Source of the DNA: Prescottella defluvii
GTDB taxonomy: Bacteria; Actinomycetota; Actinomycetes; Mycobacteriales; Mycobacteriaceae
DNA: 64,000 nt
Direction: 5' to 3'
Assembly (NCBI GenBank): GCA_029690005.1
Contig: CP121458.1
Coordinates: 434,001-498,000, forward strand
The notes under the pieces are model-generated. The model searched no databases and was not told where the DNA came from. It saw nothing but the letters and a program-made list of their open reading frames with translations. Positions 1-11,117 of this stretch are shown in pieces. Each line of letters starts with the position of its first letter. Within the stretch, counting starts at the first letter, position 1. The position numbers were made by a program, and so were the translations under genes.

Positions 1-109
1 GCGGTACGACCGGTACTACCCCGAGGCGCGGCCCGCCGACGTCGCCACCGAGCAGATCAACCGGTCCGGCTTCTGGTCGCCGGGCACCATGCGGGTGTAC
101 GAGCCGTAG
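1..109 (+). CDS. 3' end of an unrecognised protein (partial)
   Basis: An open frame enters from the left edge and stops at TAG 107–109. It encodes about 35 residues ending SPGTMRVYEP. The fragment is too short and carries no motif I recognise, so no function is proposed. It is followed after 15 bases by a palindromic element that probably terminates its transcript. Confidence 0.5.
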   Translation, partial: RYDRYYPEARPADVATEQINRSGFWSPGTMRVYEP

Positions 110-124
110 GTCTGTCTCTGCTTT

Positions 125-179
125 GAAGCTGAAGGGTCCCTTCATGCGCTGACAGCGCGTGAAGGGACCCTTCAGCTTC
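125..179. repeat. Palindromic element, copy 1
   Basis: A 55-base near-perfect inverted repeat whose outer arms (GAAGCTGAAGGGTCCCTTCA and its complement) flank a central GCGCTGACAGCGC. Each arm contains its own smaller palindrome (AAGGGTCCCTT). Related copies lie at 1258–1306 and 56630–56682. It follows the partial gene and precedes the next plus-strand gene, so it could serve as a terminator. Confidence 0.85.
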
Positions 180-284
180 TCCACGGAGGGTGTTTTCTCC
201 ACAGGGACCGCGGCTATCCACAGGTCGAGACTCTGGCGGTGTTCAGCGGCCCTGAACGGGGTGGCCGGGCGCCATGCTGTGGGC

Positions 285-1262
285 GTGGGAGTACGAAACT
301 GGAATTCGGATGAGGTGAACGAACTCCGCCGCTTCGCGGTCAACGGGATCGTGCGCGTACGCGACGTCCTCTCGGCCGGAATGTCCGGCTCTGCCATCAG
401 CTTCCGCTGCCGACCGGAGGGAGCGTGGCAACGGATTCTTCCCGGCCTCGTGCTCTTGCACAACGGCGTGCCGAGCCAGCGCGAACGGCGCACGGCCGCC
501 CTCCTCTACTGCGGATCCGACTCGATGCTCACCGGTCGTGCTGCGTTGGCCGAGCACGGATACCGATCGTCCGAATCGTTCTCCGACGTGCACGTCCTGA
601 TCACGCACGCACGGCGGATGCAGTCGACAGGCTTTCTCGTGGTGGAACGGACAACCCGGCTGCCGGCGCCGGTGGCACGGAGAGGGCTGGCATGCAGCCC
701 GCTGCCGCGAGCACTGCTCGACGCGGCACGGCGCTGCACCACCACGCGGTCGGCGCGGGCACTTCTCGCCGAGGCAGTTCAACGTGGTGATGTCACGGCC
801 GCTGCACTGGCGTGTGAACTGGATGCCGGCAGCAACCGCGGGTCAGCCTTGCCGCGCAAAATCCTGCGCGAGGTGAGCGCCGACGTCCACTCCGTTGCAG
901 AAGCGGACGCACGCGCACTCTGGCTCCGCAGTGGACTCCCGACCATGAAATTCAATCGTCAGATCGAAACCGATACAGGAGAGTTCATCGCCAAGCCGGA
1001 CGGGTGGATCGACGAGGTGGCACTTGCCTGGGAGATCGATTCACTCGACTGGCACCTGTCGCCGGACGAGTACGAGGAAACCCTCGCACGACGGGCCCGC
1101 ATGCAGAACGCCGGGATCATCGTGCTCGCCGTCATTCCACGTCAGCTTCGGGACGCGCCTGATCGGGCGCTGGCCGACCTGCGCGCCCACTACGAATTGG
1201 CTCGCGCCCGACCCCGTCCACCGCTGCGGATGCGTCCGGTGCCGGACTCCACAAACGGCTGA
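285..1262 (+). CDS. Hypothetical protein with a DUF559/PD-(D/E)xK-like C-terminus
   Basis: About 325 residues with no signal peptide or membrane segment. The N-terminal third ([18 protein letters not shown]) resembles the small DNA-binding domain found in many actinobacterial AbiEi-type or hypothetical proteins. The C-terminal part has acidic residues spaced as in restriction-endonuclease-like folds: EADARAL, KPDGWID and WEIDSLDWH, followed by a helix rich in Arg and a strand ending in VLAVIPRQL. This suggests a relative of the DUF559 proteins common in actinomycetes, but nuclease activity is only an inference. The frame is open from 159, but that would put the first residues inside the palindromic element. 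GTG 285 is my choice, with GTG 279 and 315 as alternatives. The stop codon lies in the second palindromic element. Confidence 0.6.
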   Translation: MGVRNWNSDEVNELRRFAVNGIVRVRDVLSAGMSGSAISFRCRPEGAWQRILPGLVLLHNGVPSQRERRTAALLYCGSDSMLTGRAALAEHGYRSSESFSDVHVLITHARRMQSTGFLVVERTTRLPAPVARRGLACSPLPRALLDAARRCTTTRSARALLAEAVQRGDVTAAALACELDAGSNRGSALPRKILREVSADVHSVAEADARALWLRSGLPTMKFNRQIETDTGEFIAKPDGWIDEVALAWEIDSLDWHLSPDEYEETLARRARMQNAGIIVLAVIPRQLRDAPDRALADLRAHYELARARPRPPLRMRPVPDSTNG

Positions 1263-1306
1263 AGGGACCGTTCATGCGCTGGCAGCGCATGAACGGTCCC
1301 TTCAGC
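1258..1306. repeat. Palindromic element, copy 2
   Basis: A 49-base perfect palindrome around a single central base, running from GCTGAAGGGACCGTTCATGC to its complement. It overlaps the stop codon of the preceding plus-strand gene and lies between that gene and the convergent accD4. It probably acts as a bidirectional terminator. The base changes relative to copy 1 are compensated on both arms (ACCG/CGGT), which keeps the stem paired. Confidence 0.88.
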
Positions 1307-1318
1307 TTCGAAGCAGGG

Positions 1319-2862
1319 TCAGAACGGGAGCAGGTGGTGCTTGCGCGGGTTCTTGAAGACCGTCTTGCCGCGGAGCATGGTGAGCGCCTTGCGGATCTCG
1401 AGGCGGGTGGTCGACGGCTCGATGACGGCGTCGATGTACCCGCGCTCGGCCGCGATGTACGGCGTCGCGACGTGCTCGTTGTAGAAGTTGATGAGCTGCG
1501 CGCGGACGGCGGGGCGTTCTCGCCGGCCGCCTCGAGCTGACGGCGACCGATGATGTCGACGGCACCCTCGGCACCCATGACCGCGATGCGGGCGGTGGGC
1601 CATGCGAAGTTGACGTCGGCGCCGAGCTGCTTGGAGCCCATCACCGCGTAGCCGCCGCCGTACGACTTGCGCACCACGACGGTCACCTTCGGCACGCTCG
1701 CCTCGACGTACGCGAACAGGAAGCGGCCGCCGCGCTTGATGACGCCGACCTTCTCCTGATCCACACCGACCAGGAAGCCGGGGGTGTCGACCACGAACAC
1801 GAGCGGGATGTCGTACGCGTTGCAGACCCGCACGAAGTGCGCGGCCTTGTCCGACGCGTCCGCGTCGAGCGCACCCGACAGGTGCATCGGCTGGTTCGCG
1901 ACCACGCCGACCGGGCGGCCGTCGACACGGGCGTAGCCGGTGATGACGTTCTGCGCGGACTGGCTGCGGACCTCGAGGAACTCACCGTCGTCGAAGATCT
2001 TCAGCAGGATGTCGTGCATGTCGTAGCCTGCGTTGTCGGCGTCAGGCATGAACGTGTCGAGCGACAGGTCGTCCTCGGTGATCTCCGGCTCGAGACCCGG
2101 GTTGATGATCGGAGGCTGCTCGGTGCAGCTCGACGGCATGTAGCTCAGGTACTGGCGCGCGTACTCGAACGCAGCCTTCTCGTCGGCCGCGACGTGGTGG
2201 ATGTTGCCGTACTGGGCCTGGTTGCGAGCGCCGCCCAGCTCGTCGAGACTCACGTCCTCGCCGGTGACGGACTTGATGACGTCCGGACCGGTGACGAACA
2301 TGTACGACTCTTCGGTCGCGATCACGATGTCGGTGTTGATCGGGGCGTAGACGGCTCCGCCGGCGCACTTTCCGAGAATGATCGAGATCTGCGGGCACAT
2401 GCCCGACAGCGGCTCCTGGCGTCGACCCATCTCCGCATACCACGCGAGCGACGTCACGGCGTCCTGGATGCGGGCGCCCGCGGACTCGTTGATGCCGACG
2501 ACCGGGCAGCCGATCTTGATCGCGAAGTCGTTGACGGCCGCGACCTTGCGGCCGAAGATCTCGCCGGCCGCACCGCCGAAGACGGTCTGGTCGTGCGCGA
2601 ACACCGCGACCGGACGACCGTCGACCAGGCCGTGACCGGTGACGACACCGTCGCCGTACGGGCTGGACGGATCACCAGGCTGACGCGCCAACTGTCCCAT
2701 CTCGACGAAGGTGCCCGGGTCGAGGAGCATCTCGATCCGCTCACGCGGCGTCGGCAGGCCCTTGTCCTTGCGCTTCTGGATCGCTTTCGGGTTACCCGGG
2801 GCCTTCGACAGCTCGAGCTTCTCGTGCAGTTCCGCAAGCTTCTCTGCGGTGGTGGTGCTCAC
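1319..2862 (-). CDS. accD4: Acyl-CoA carboxylase carboxyltransferase beta subunit AccD4
   Basis: This is the carboxyltransferase subunit that, with a biotinylated alpha subunit, makes the carboxylated long-chain acyl-CoA (the alpha branch) used by Pks13 in mycolic acid condensation. It has about 514 residues, close to the 522 of the M. tuberculosis protein. Crotonase-type oxyanion glycine motifs are visible ([36 protein letters not shown]), as are VDTPGFLVG and [17 protein letters not shown]. The reading frame breaks at about 1511–1514, where a run of four G replaces an expected five. Adding one base restores [18 protein letters not shown] and the normal C-terminus ending [10 protein letters not shown]. 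The GTG start (2862–2860) directly follows the pks13 stop, so the two genes are translationally linked. The assignment is secure. The break is probably a sequencing error. Confidence 0.95.
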
Positions 2863-5800
2863 TCAGTTGCTCCGCTTCTCGATCTCGGACAGCTTGTTGG
2901 TCAGGTCCGCGCCGACCTTGGCGATGTACGGCTCGTCGACGATCTGGATGTGGTCGCCGCCGATGTAGACGACCTCCAGGTTCTTCGCCGACTCGCCCCA
3001 ACCGCCGTCGGGCTGACGGGTCCCGAACGAGGGCTCGAGGTTGATCGCGTCCTCGTGGTAGCTGTCCGCCATGTACAGCACGACGTCGCCGTCGTACGGC
3101 TGCAGATCCGCCGTCTGGATGGCACGGTTGTCGAGCCACGACGTGCGCTGGTGCTCGATGATGCCACCGGGATCTTGGCGCCGCTCAGCTTGAGCAGGTC
3201 CATGAGGATCTGGATCTGCTCCTCGTCGCTGCCGGCCTCCGCGAGGCGGTCGAACGGCAGCGGCGCGTCCACGCCGTACGTCTTCTTCGCGAACGCCGCG
3301 TAGCGCTGCCAGCGCGCCCGGATCTCGTCCGGGGTGTCCTCGACCTTCTCGCCCGCCATGACGGTGTCGATCAGGCCGACGATCCGGACGTCGGCGCCCT
3401 GCTCGCGCAGCTGACGGGCCACCGCGTAGGCGAGGACGCCGCCGAGGGACCAGCCGGCCAGCACGTACGGGCCATCGCCCTGGATCTCACGCAGCAGCGG
3501 CACGTAGGCCGCGGCACGCTCGTCGATCGGGCCTTCGACCCGTTCGAGGCCGTACATCGGCGTGTGCGCGGGCAGGCGCTTGAGCAGCGGCTCGTACGCC
3601 ACCGTCGAACCACCGGCCGGATGGAACACGAACACCGGCACGGCGTCCGAACCCTCGGCCCGCGGACGCAGGGTCCGCACCAGACCGTCGATCTTCAGAC
3701 CGTCCTTCGAGATGCTGACGCACCGTCTCGGACAGCTGCTCGATCGTCTCGGCGTCCAACACGTCGTCGACGGTGATCTCACCACCGGCACGCTCGGTCA
3801 GCCGCGCCGCCATCTTCTCGGCGGTCGCGTCGTCGAGGATCGGCAGCGTCGCGAAAATGCTCTTCGCCGACTTACCGGTCACCACGGCCCACGTCGCGAA
3901 CGTCAGACGCTCGGCCGCGTCACGCGGCGGGACGTCCACCTCGCCGGACTCGGCGGGAACATCCTCGACCGGCTCGGTGATCGGCGCGGCGACGGCCTCG
4001 ACGGTCTCCCCGGCGTCCTTCTCGGCCTGCTGCTGTGCGGCGAGCGCCTCGACCTCCTCCCGGTTCTCGACCGCGTAGCGCAGGTACTTCGCGACGTCGT
4101 GCATGCTCGCGTCCTTCACCGCCGCCAGCTGCAGCTGCGGGATGTCGAACTCGTACTCGACGCGGTTCTTGATCCGGACCGCCATCAGCGAGTCCAGGCC
4201 CAGCTCGACCAGCGGAATCTCGGCCGGCAGGTCCTCCGGCGCGTATCCCATCGACTCCGCGACGATGATCCTCAGCCGGTCCTCGAGGGTCTGCGAGCTC
4301 TGCGGATCCCAGCGGTCACCAAAGCTCTCGGCGGGCTCGTCCGACACCTCGTCCGACACGGTCGGCTTCGCGGCGACGACGGCGACCACCGGCTCGGGCA
4401 GCGCCTCGCCCGACGACACGACGGCGTCGAGCAGCAGCGCAAACGAGCTACCGGCCTTCGCGTGCACCTGCACCGACGCACCACCGAGGTGCGGGACCAG
4501 CGTCGTGGTCAGGGTTCCGGCCGACGGCACCTCGCCGTGCGCGACGGCGCCGGTGAGCGCGACGTCCGCGAACAGCTGCGACGCGGCCGCGGTCGCCAGG
4601 GCGTTCAGGTCGGTGACGGCGGACGCCTCGACCTCCCACGCGTGGCGGCCGTCGGGCAGCGCGACGTGCGCACCCGGCACCCGGGTGTTGCCCGACGACG
4701 ACACCCGCGCGTCGATCCAGTGCCGCTTGCGCAGGAACGCGGTGCGCGGCAGGTCGGCGTAGGCGCCGGCGGGCAGCAGCGACGGCAGGTCGACGGCGTG
4801 GCCGTGGACGTACAGCTGCGCGAGCGCGGTGAGCACGCCGAGCGGCTCGTCCTCCTTGCGCTTGAGCGTCTGGATCAGCTGCGTGTCGGCGACACCGGCG
4901 GCCCACGCGGTGGCCGCAACGGACATCAGCGTCACCGGGTTGGGCGCGAGCTCGACGAACGTGGTGTGTCCGGCGTCGACGGCGTGCTTGACGGCGTTGG
5001 TGAAGTACACGCTGTGCCGCAGGCCCTTGGTCCAGTACTCGACCGGGTGGATCGGCGCGTGCCCGGCCGGGTAGAACGCGTCCTGGTCCACCGACGAGTA
5101 CTGACCGATCTTCAGCTTGTGCGGCTCGATGCCGGCCAACTCGGCCGCGAGCTCGCCGAGCAGCGGGTCCACCTGCGACGTGTGACTGGCGCCCTTGGTC
5201 TGCAGGACGCGGGCCAGCTTCTCCTCGGCCTCGGCGCGCGCGACGATCGCGTTCACCTCGGGCTCGGGCCACCGATGACGGTGTGGGTGGGGCCGCGTAG
5301 ACGCACACCTCGAGGTTCGGGAAGTCCGGCAGGACGTTCTCGATCTCGGCGGCGCTGTACTCGACGAGGGCCATCAGGCGGATGTCGTCGCCCTCGAGCA
5401 GGCCCTCGGCCTCGCCCATCAGGCGCGACCGCGAGCAGATGACGCGGACGGCGTCCTCGAGCGACAGGCCGCCCGAGACGTACGCGGCGGCGGCCTCGCC
5501 CATCGAGTGCCCGACCAGCGCGGACGCGTCGGCGCCGTGGTGGCGCAGCGTCTTCGCCAGCGCGACCTGGATCGTGAAGATGCCGACCTGCGACGTCTCG
5601 ACGTCGTAGTCGAGGGAGTCGTCGAGGAACTTCTCCCGCATGGAGTAGCCGGCCTCGTCCTCGATCAGCGCGTCGACCTCGTCGACCGCGGCCGCGAACA
5701 CCGGGTTCTCCAGGTACAGCTGCTTGGCCATCTTGCGGTGCTGCGAGCCGTAGCCCGAGAACACCCAGACCGGGCCCTTCGCGGCGGGCGCGTCGGCGGT

Positions 5801-7774
5801 CAGCACGCCCTGGGCGGGCTTGCCGGCAGCGACGGCACGCAGGCCGGTGATCGCCTCGGCGTGGTTCTTCGCGATGACCACGGCACGCGACCGGCCGTGG
5901 TTGCGCTTGGCGAGCGTGCGCGCGACGTCGGCGAGCGGCGTGCGGCTGCCCGCCTCGGTCTCGAGCCAGTTGGCCAGGTCCTCGGCGGCGCGACGGCGAC
6001 GCGACGGCATCGACGCCGACACCGCGAGCAGGAGCGCGGTCTCGGCAACCGCCGCCGCATCGTCCAGCCCGACCGACTCGGCGGCCTCCGCGAGCATCCG
6101 CTCGGCCTCGGCCTCGATCGTGGTGCTCTCGTGGTCGAGATCAGCCGGAGCATCCTCGGCCTGCGCCGGAGCCTCGTCCTTGACGTACTCACGGACGACG
6201 ACGTGCGCATTGGTGCCGCCGAAGCCGAAGCCGGACACGCCCGCGACGGCCTTGCCGGTGTAGCGCGGCCACGCCGTCGCCTCCGGGATGACCTGCAGAT
6301 GCGCCTTGTCGAACTGGATGTACGGGTTGGGGCCCGCGTAGTTGAGCGACGCCGGGATGACGTCCTCCTGCATCGCGAGCACGACCTTGATCAGGCCCGC
6401 GGCGCCGGCGGCGGCCTCGAGGTGACCGAAGTTGGTCTTGGCCGAGCCCAGCAGCGCCGGCTTGTCGTCGTCGCGTCCACGGCCGACGACACGGCCGAGG
6501 GCGTCCGCCTCGATCGGGTCGCCGAGGATGGTGCCGGTGCCGTGCGCCTCGATGTAGTCGACGCCGGACGGCGCGATGCCCGCGTCGTGGTAGGCGTGGC
6601 GGAGGCAGTCGGCCTGCGCGTCCGGGTTGGGCGCGAGCAGACCGTTGGAGCGGCCGTCCTGGTTGACGGCGGTACCGGCGATGACCGCGAGGATCGAGTC
6701 GCCGTCCCGCTCGGCGTCCTCGAGACGCTTGAGCACGACGATGCCGCCGCCCTCCGCGCGGACGATGCCGCTCGCGTCGGACGAGAACGCCTTGATCTTG
6801 CCGTCCGCGGTGAGGACGCCGCCCTCGTCGAAGCCGAGCGTCGCGGGCGGGGCGAGCAGCATGTTCACGCCGCCGGCGAGCGCGATCTCCGACTCACCCT
6901 CACGCAGGCTGCGCACCGCCTGGTGCACCGCGACCAGCGACGACGAGCATGCCGTGTCGAGCGCGATCGACGGGCCGCGGAAGTCGTAGAAGTACGAGAC
7001 CCGGTTCGCGACGATCGCCGTCGACGTACCGGTCAGCGCGTACGGGTGCGCCGACGCGGGATCGCTCACCGCGAGCAGCTGGTAGTCGTTGGCCGACGAG
7101 CCGAGGAACACGCCGACCTCGCGGCCCTTGAGCTGGTTCGCCGGGATGTGCGCGTGCTCGAGCGCCTCCCACGTGAGCTCGAGCGCGAGCCGCTGCTGCG
7201 GGTCCACGTTCTGGACCTCGAGCGGCGACATCGCGAAGAACTCCGCGTCGAAGGTCTGCACCTCGTCGAGGTAGCCGCCCTTGGTGGCGGCCTTCTCGAC
7301 GGCCGCCGCCACGTACGGGTCGGCCATGAACTCGGCCCAGCGGCCCTCGGGCAGCTCGGTGACCGCGTCGCGGCCCTCGATCAGCAGCTTCCACATCTCC
7401 TGCGGGGTCTGCCCGCAACCCGGGAAGCGGGTGGACAGACCCACGATCGCGATGTCGTGGGACTGCCCGGCCGGGAAGCCGCCGCGGTAGTACGCGCCGT
7501 CGTCGGCGTCCTCCGGCACGTCCGGCTCACCCTCGATGATGCGCGTGGCCAACGAGGCGATGGTCGGATTCTGGTACACGATCGTGGCCGGGAGCGTGAC
7601 GCCCACGAGGTCCTCGATCTCACCCGACAGCGCGACGGCGTCGCGGGAGGACAGACCGAACTCCTCCATCGGGCGATCGTCGGATATCGCCGAGACCGGT
7701 TGCCCGGTGGCCCCCGCGATCCAGTTGCGCAGCCATTCGCGCAGCTGCGCGACCGTCATCTCGTGTTCAGCCAT
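2863..7774 (-). CDS. pks13: Polyketide synthase Pks13 (mycolate condensase)
   Basis: Pks13 joins the meromycoloyl chain from FadD32 to the carboxylated alpha chain, forming the beta-keto precursor of mycolic acids. Domains in order are: N-terminal acyl carrier (FGLSSRDAV, the unusual LSS form typical of Pks13), ketosynthase ([31 protein letters not shown]), acyltransferase ([11 protein letters not shown]), C-terminal acyl carrier ([15 protein letters not shown]) and thioesterase ([13 protein letters not shown]). The coded length is about 1,640 residues against about 1,730 in M. tuberculosis. The frame is broken near 5265–5300 (two missing bases), 3715 and 3168. Each can be mended by one or two bases, usually in a C or G run, and the protein reads continuously across all of them. 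ATG 7774 overlaps the fadD32 stop by one base (TGATG), and the stop abuts accD4. Confidence 0.95.
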
Positions 7775-9698
7775 CAAATCACCAAGCAATCGGTCAGGTA
7801 AGGACTAGTCGGAAACGCTGTCGGGAACGCCATCTGGACGTGACCGCCGCGCAACGTGCCCTCGACGTACGCCGCCTTGCAGGCTCGGCGTGCCAGCTTT
7901 CCGCTGGACGTACGCGGAATCGAGCCGGCCGGGACCAACAGCACGTCGCGCGCGGTGACGCCGTGACGCGACGAGATGGCAGCGCGAACGACGTCCGCGA
8001 TCGGCTGCGGATCCGCCTTGCCGGCGCCCGGAGCACGCTCCGCGACGATGACCAACTGCTCGGACGCGTCGTCCTGGTCGAAGGCGAGTCCCGAATGCGA
8101 GTTCTCGAACACCTGCGGCGGCAGCTGGTTGGCCGGCACCGCGAACGCGGCGACGAAGCCCGGGCGCAGCGCGGCGCTGGCCTCCTGAGCCGAGTACTCG
8201 AGGTCCTGCGGGTAGTGGTTGCGACCGTCGACGATCACGAGGTCCTTGACGCGGCCCGTGATGTACAGCTCGTCGTCGACGTAGACGCCGTAGTCGCCGG
8301 TGCGCAGCCAGTTGGCGTCGTCGGCAGCGCCGTCGGCGTGCGAGCCCTCCGGCAGCCGCTCGAGCAGCTTGTTGTGGAAGGTCTCCGCGGTCTCCTGCTC
8401 ACGACCCCAGTAGCCCTGGCCGATGTTGTCGCCGTGCAGCCAGATCTCGCCGACGTGCCCCTCGGGGCGCTCCGACGCGGTGTCGGGGTCGACGATGGCA
8501 GCCCACTGGCTGCGCGAGACCTCGCCGCAGGCGACCTGTGCGACCGCACCCGGCGCGTCCTGGTCGACCTGGACCATGCGGCCGGAGTTGAGCTCGTCGC
8601 GGTCGACGTAGATGACCTTGGCTTCCTCGTCCGGATGCGTCGTGGACACGAAGAGCGTGGCCTCGGCCATGCCGTACGACGGCTTGATCGCGGTCTTGGG
8701 CAGACCGTAGGGCGCGAACGCCTCGTTGAACTTGCGCATCGACGACACGGTCACCGGCTCGCTGCCGTTGATCAGGCCGATGACGTTGCTCAGGTCGAGG
8801 TGCTCGCCCTCCTTGGGCAGGCCCCGGACGGCGGCGTGCTCGAACGCGAAGTTCGGCGCCGCCGCGTAGGTGCCGGCGCCGTCGGCGACGGCCGCGAGTT
8901 CTTTGATCCAGCGGTGCGGACGCGCCACGAACGCGCGGGGCTCATGATCGTGATGTACTGGCCGCCCAGCGCGGGCAGGATCACCGTCAGCAGGCCCATG
9001 TCGTGGTACAGCGGCAGCCAGGTGACGCCGCGCGAGTGCTCGCTCAGGCCGATGGAGTCGACCATCTGCAGCACGTTGGTGGCGACGCCACGGTGCGTGA
9101 TCTCGACGCCCGCGGGGGTGCGGGTGGAGCCGGACGTGTACTGCAGGTACGCGATGTCGTCGAGGCCGACCTCGGGACGGACCCAGGTCTCTCCGACGCT
9201 GTCCGGGATCGCGTCCACGGCGATGATCCGGGGGCGCTTCGCGGCAGGCAGCGAGCGGAAGAACTGACGCACTCCGGCGGCGGACGACGTCGCGGTCAGG
9301 ATCGCGGCCGGCTCGCAGTCGCCGAGGACCGCGTGGAGGCGGTCGGTGTGACCGGGCTCGTCCGGATCGAACAGCGGGACGGCGATCCGTCCGGCGTGGA
9401 TTGCCGCGAAGAAGGACGTGACGTAGTCCAGGCCCTGCGGCGCGAGGATCGCGACGCGGTCACCGGGCTGAGTCACCTGCTGCAGGCGCGCCGCGACGGC
9501 ACGAAGACGCAGACCGAACTGACCCCACGTCAGCTCGTGAGCCTCACCGTCCCGCTCACGCGAGTAGTCGATGTAGCGGTACACCAGCTCGCTTGCGTTG
9601 TTGCGCGTGTGGTCGTCGACATAGTCGACCAACGTGTGACCCGGCGTGAGCCGAATCTGGCCCTGTTCGTCGAGGTAGTCGTCGAACATTGCGTTCAT
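7774..9698 (-). CDS. fadD32: Long-chain fatty-acid–AMP ligase FadD32
   Basis: FadD32 adenylates the meromycolic chain and loads it onto the N-terminal acyl carrier of Pks13. After one correction the protein has about 641 residues, and M. tuberculosis FadD32 has 637. Adenylate-forming motifs visible include [15 protein letters not shown] (P-loop), [51 protein letters not shown] and [20 protein letters not shown]. The frame breaks near 8938, where CCCC should be CCCCC (restoring [14 protein letters not shown]). ATG 9698 is preceded by a clear AGGAGAAGG site. It is the first gene of the fadD32–pks13–accD4 operon, with a 238-base upstream gap containing a strong dyad. Confidence 0.95.
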
Positions 9699-9825
9699 TC
9701 CTTCTCCTGTCGAAGCGATCACACAACCATCAACGGACATGGTTGCGCCCCAGACTTCCTTCGCCGCGCGGATTCATTTGCATTGTCACTACTTCGTCGG
9801 TTCTGCCTGCTGGTTTTCGCTGGTC

Positions 9826-9852
9826 GTCGCTACAGTCCCTAGTTGTAGCGAC
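9826..9852 (-). promoter_or_regulatory. Inverted repeat in the fadD32 promoter region
   Basis: A perfect 9-base inverted repeat (GTCGCTACA, 9-base spacer, TGTAGCGAC) lies about 130 bases upstream of the fadD32 start. On the minus strand a TTGCAA at the right of the dyad and TGTAGC inside its left arm are 18 bases apart, so a promoter could lie within it. It looks like an operator for the mycolate condensation operon. The regulator is unknown. Confidence 0.5.
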
Positions 9853-9936
9853 TTGCAACCATCTGGACGCAGACGACACGCCTACGAGTCAGTCCATCGG
9901 CTCGAAACCAGCAACATGTTACAGATGTGCATCGGC

Positions 9937-10950
9937 TCACTCGCCCCGGAGCAACGGGATCACCGGCGCGAAAGCTTCCAGCTGAGTCGGGAATACGCCC
10001 ACATATGACATCGACGTCTTCTCCCGTACGTTACGGATCTGGTCGGCAATCTCCTGGTAGGTGCCGATTGCCAGGTACGGCGAGTTCAAGATCTCCTCGA
10101 CCGACAGTGTGACGTCCGCCTCGATGTTCGGCGGGAAGCCCTGGTCGATCGCGGCCAGCGCCATCTCGGCGGCCTGCTCGCGATCGTCGGTCACCATGAT
10201 CGCCGTGATGGTCCAGTTGAGCTCGATGTCGTCGAAGCGATCGCCCGCGGCCTCGCGGATCCGCTCGACGCGCGCGATCGTCTGCTCCATCGTGATGCCG
10301 GACAGCTTCAGACGGCCGTCGGAGCTGGTCGGAGTGGCCACCGAGATGATGTCGGCGTACTTGGCCGCCAGCGCGAGCATCTTGGGACCGCCGCCACCGA
10401 CCGCGATCGGCGGGCGAGGCCCCTGCCGCGGGCGGGGGCTGCCCTTGAGGCCGCTGATCTTGTAGAACTCGCCCTCGAAGTTGCACTCCTGACCACGCAG
10501 CAGCGTGTCCAGGATCTGCAGCGACTCCTCGAGTTTCGCAATTCGGACACCGGGTCGCTCGTACTCGATGCCGCCCTTGTCGAACTCTTCCTTCATCCAG
10601 CCTGCGCCGATGCCCAGTTCGAGCCGGCCGCCCGACAGGACGTCGATGGTCGCGGCGTCCTTCGCGAGGACTGCGGGGTGCCGGAATCCGTTCGCGAGGA
10701 CGGCCGTGCCCAGGCGAATCTTGTCGGTCGCGATCGCGAGGGCGCCGAGCGCCGCGATCGGTCCGACCTGGTTGCCCAGGTGATCGGGGATCATGAAGCT
10801 GTCGTAGCCGAGTTCCTCGGCCTTCTGTGCGAGCTTGACGAATCGACGGGCACCGCCCTCCTCGGCGTTACCCTCGCCACCGGCCGCGAACCGGAACTTA
10901 CGCGGCGCCTGGACGCCAGAGCTGACGCCCGAGCCGTCGGTGGAACTCAT
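9937..10950 (-). CDS. LLM-class F420-dependent oxidoreductase
   Basis: About 337 residues of the luciferase-like monooxygenase fold. Family signs are FMIPDHLGNQVGPIAALGALA, DKIRLGTAVLANGFRHPAVLAKDAATIDVLSGGRLELGIGAGW (read in parts) and GGGGPKMLALAAKYADI. Many such proteins in mycolata use cofactor F420. The substrate cannot be told from sequence. ATG 10950 is supported by AGGAAGAAGG seven bases upstream, which rules against a start six codons earlier. It lies between fadD32 and the Culp6-like gene, a place where M. tuberculosis has no gene, so it is probably an insertion into the conserved cluster. Confidence 0.85.
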   Translation of the reverse strand: MSSTDGSGVSSGVQAPRKFRFAAGGEGNAEEGGARRFVKLAQKAEELGYDSFMIPDHLGNQVGPIAALGALAIATDKIRLGTAVLANGFRHPAVLAKDAATIDVLSGGRLELGIGAGWMKEEFDKGGIEYERPGVRIAKLEESLQILDTLLRGQECNFEGEFYKISGLKGSPRPRQGPRPPIAVGGGGPKMLALAAKYADIISVATPTSSDGRLKLSGITMEQTIARVERIREAAGDRFDDIELNWTITAIMVTDDREQAAEMALAAIDQGFPPNIEADVTLSVEEILNSPYLAIGTYQEIADQIRNVREKTSMSYVGVFPTQLEAFAPVIPLLRGE

Positions 10951-11117
10951 CAAAGCCTTCTTCCTCATTCACGCATGCAGGCAGGGCGGCACCCCACGGG
11001 CACCAACCCATCAGCATAGGGACCCACCCCCGCGACCCGTGCTCGGGTCGCGAGGACGGACACTACCGCCCGCAGACGAGTCTGGGAGGCGCTTCGCGCA
11101 GACTCGGGCGAGACTCG

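Noticed and set aside
1319..2862. accD4 and other broken genes as pseudogenes
   Set aside because: Breaks fall mostly in G/C runs, both sides are fully conserved, and the genes are essential in mycolata. Sequencing error is more likely.
1837..7801. Long open frames on the plus strand opposite accD4 and pks13 (up to 764 codons)
   Set aside because: They run antisense to strongly conserved enzyme genes, have Arg/Val/Asp-rich composition typical of reversed high-GC codons, and lack ribosome-binding sites and motifs.
11077..11106. Inverted repeat CGAGTCTG...CAGACTCG downstream of the Culp6-like gene
   Set aside because: The stem is only eight bases with a 14-base loop and no U run. It is too weak to call a terminator.
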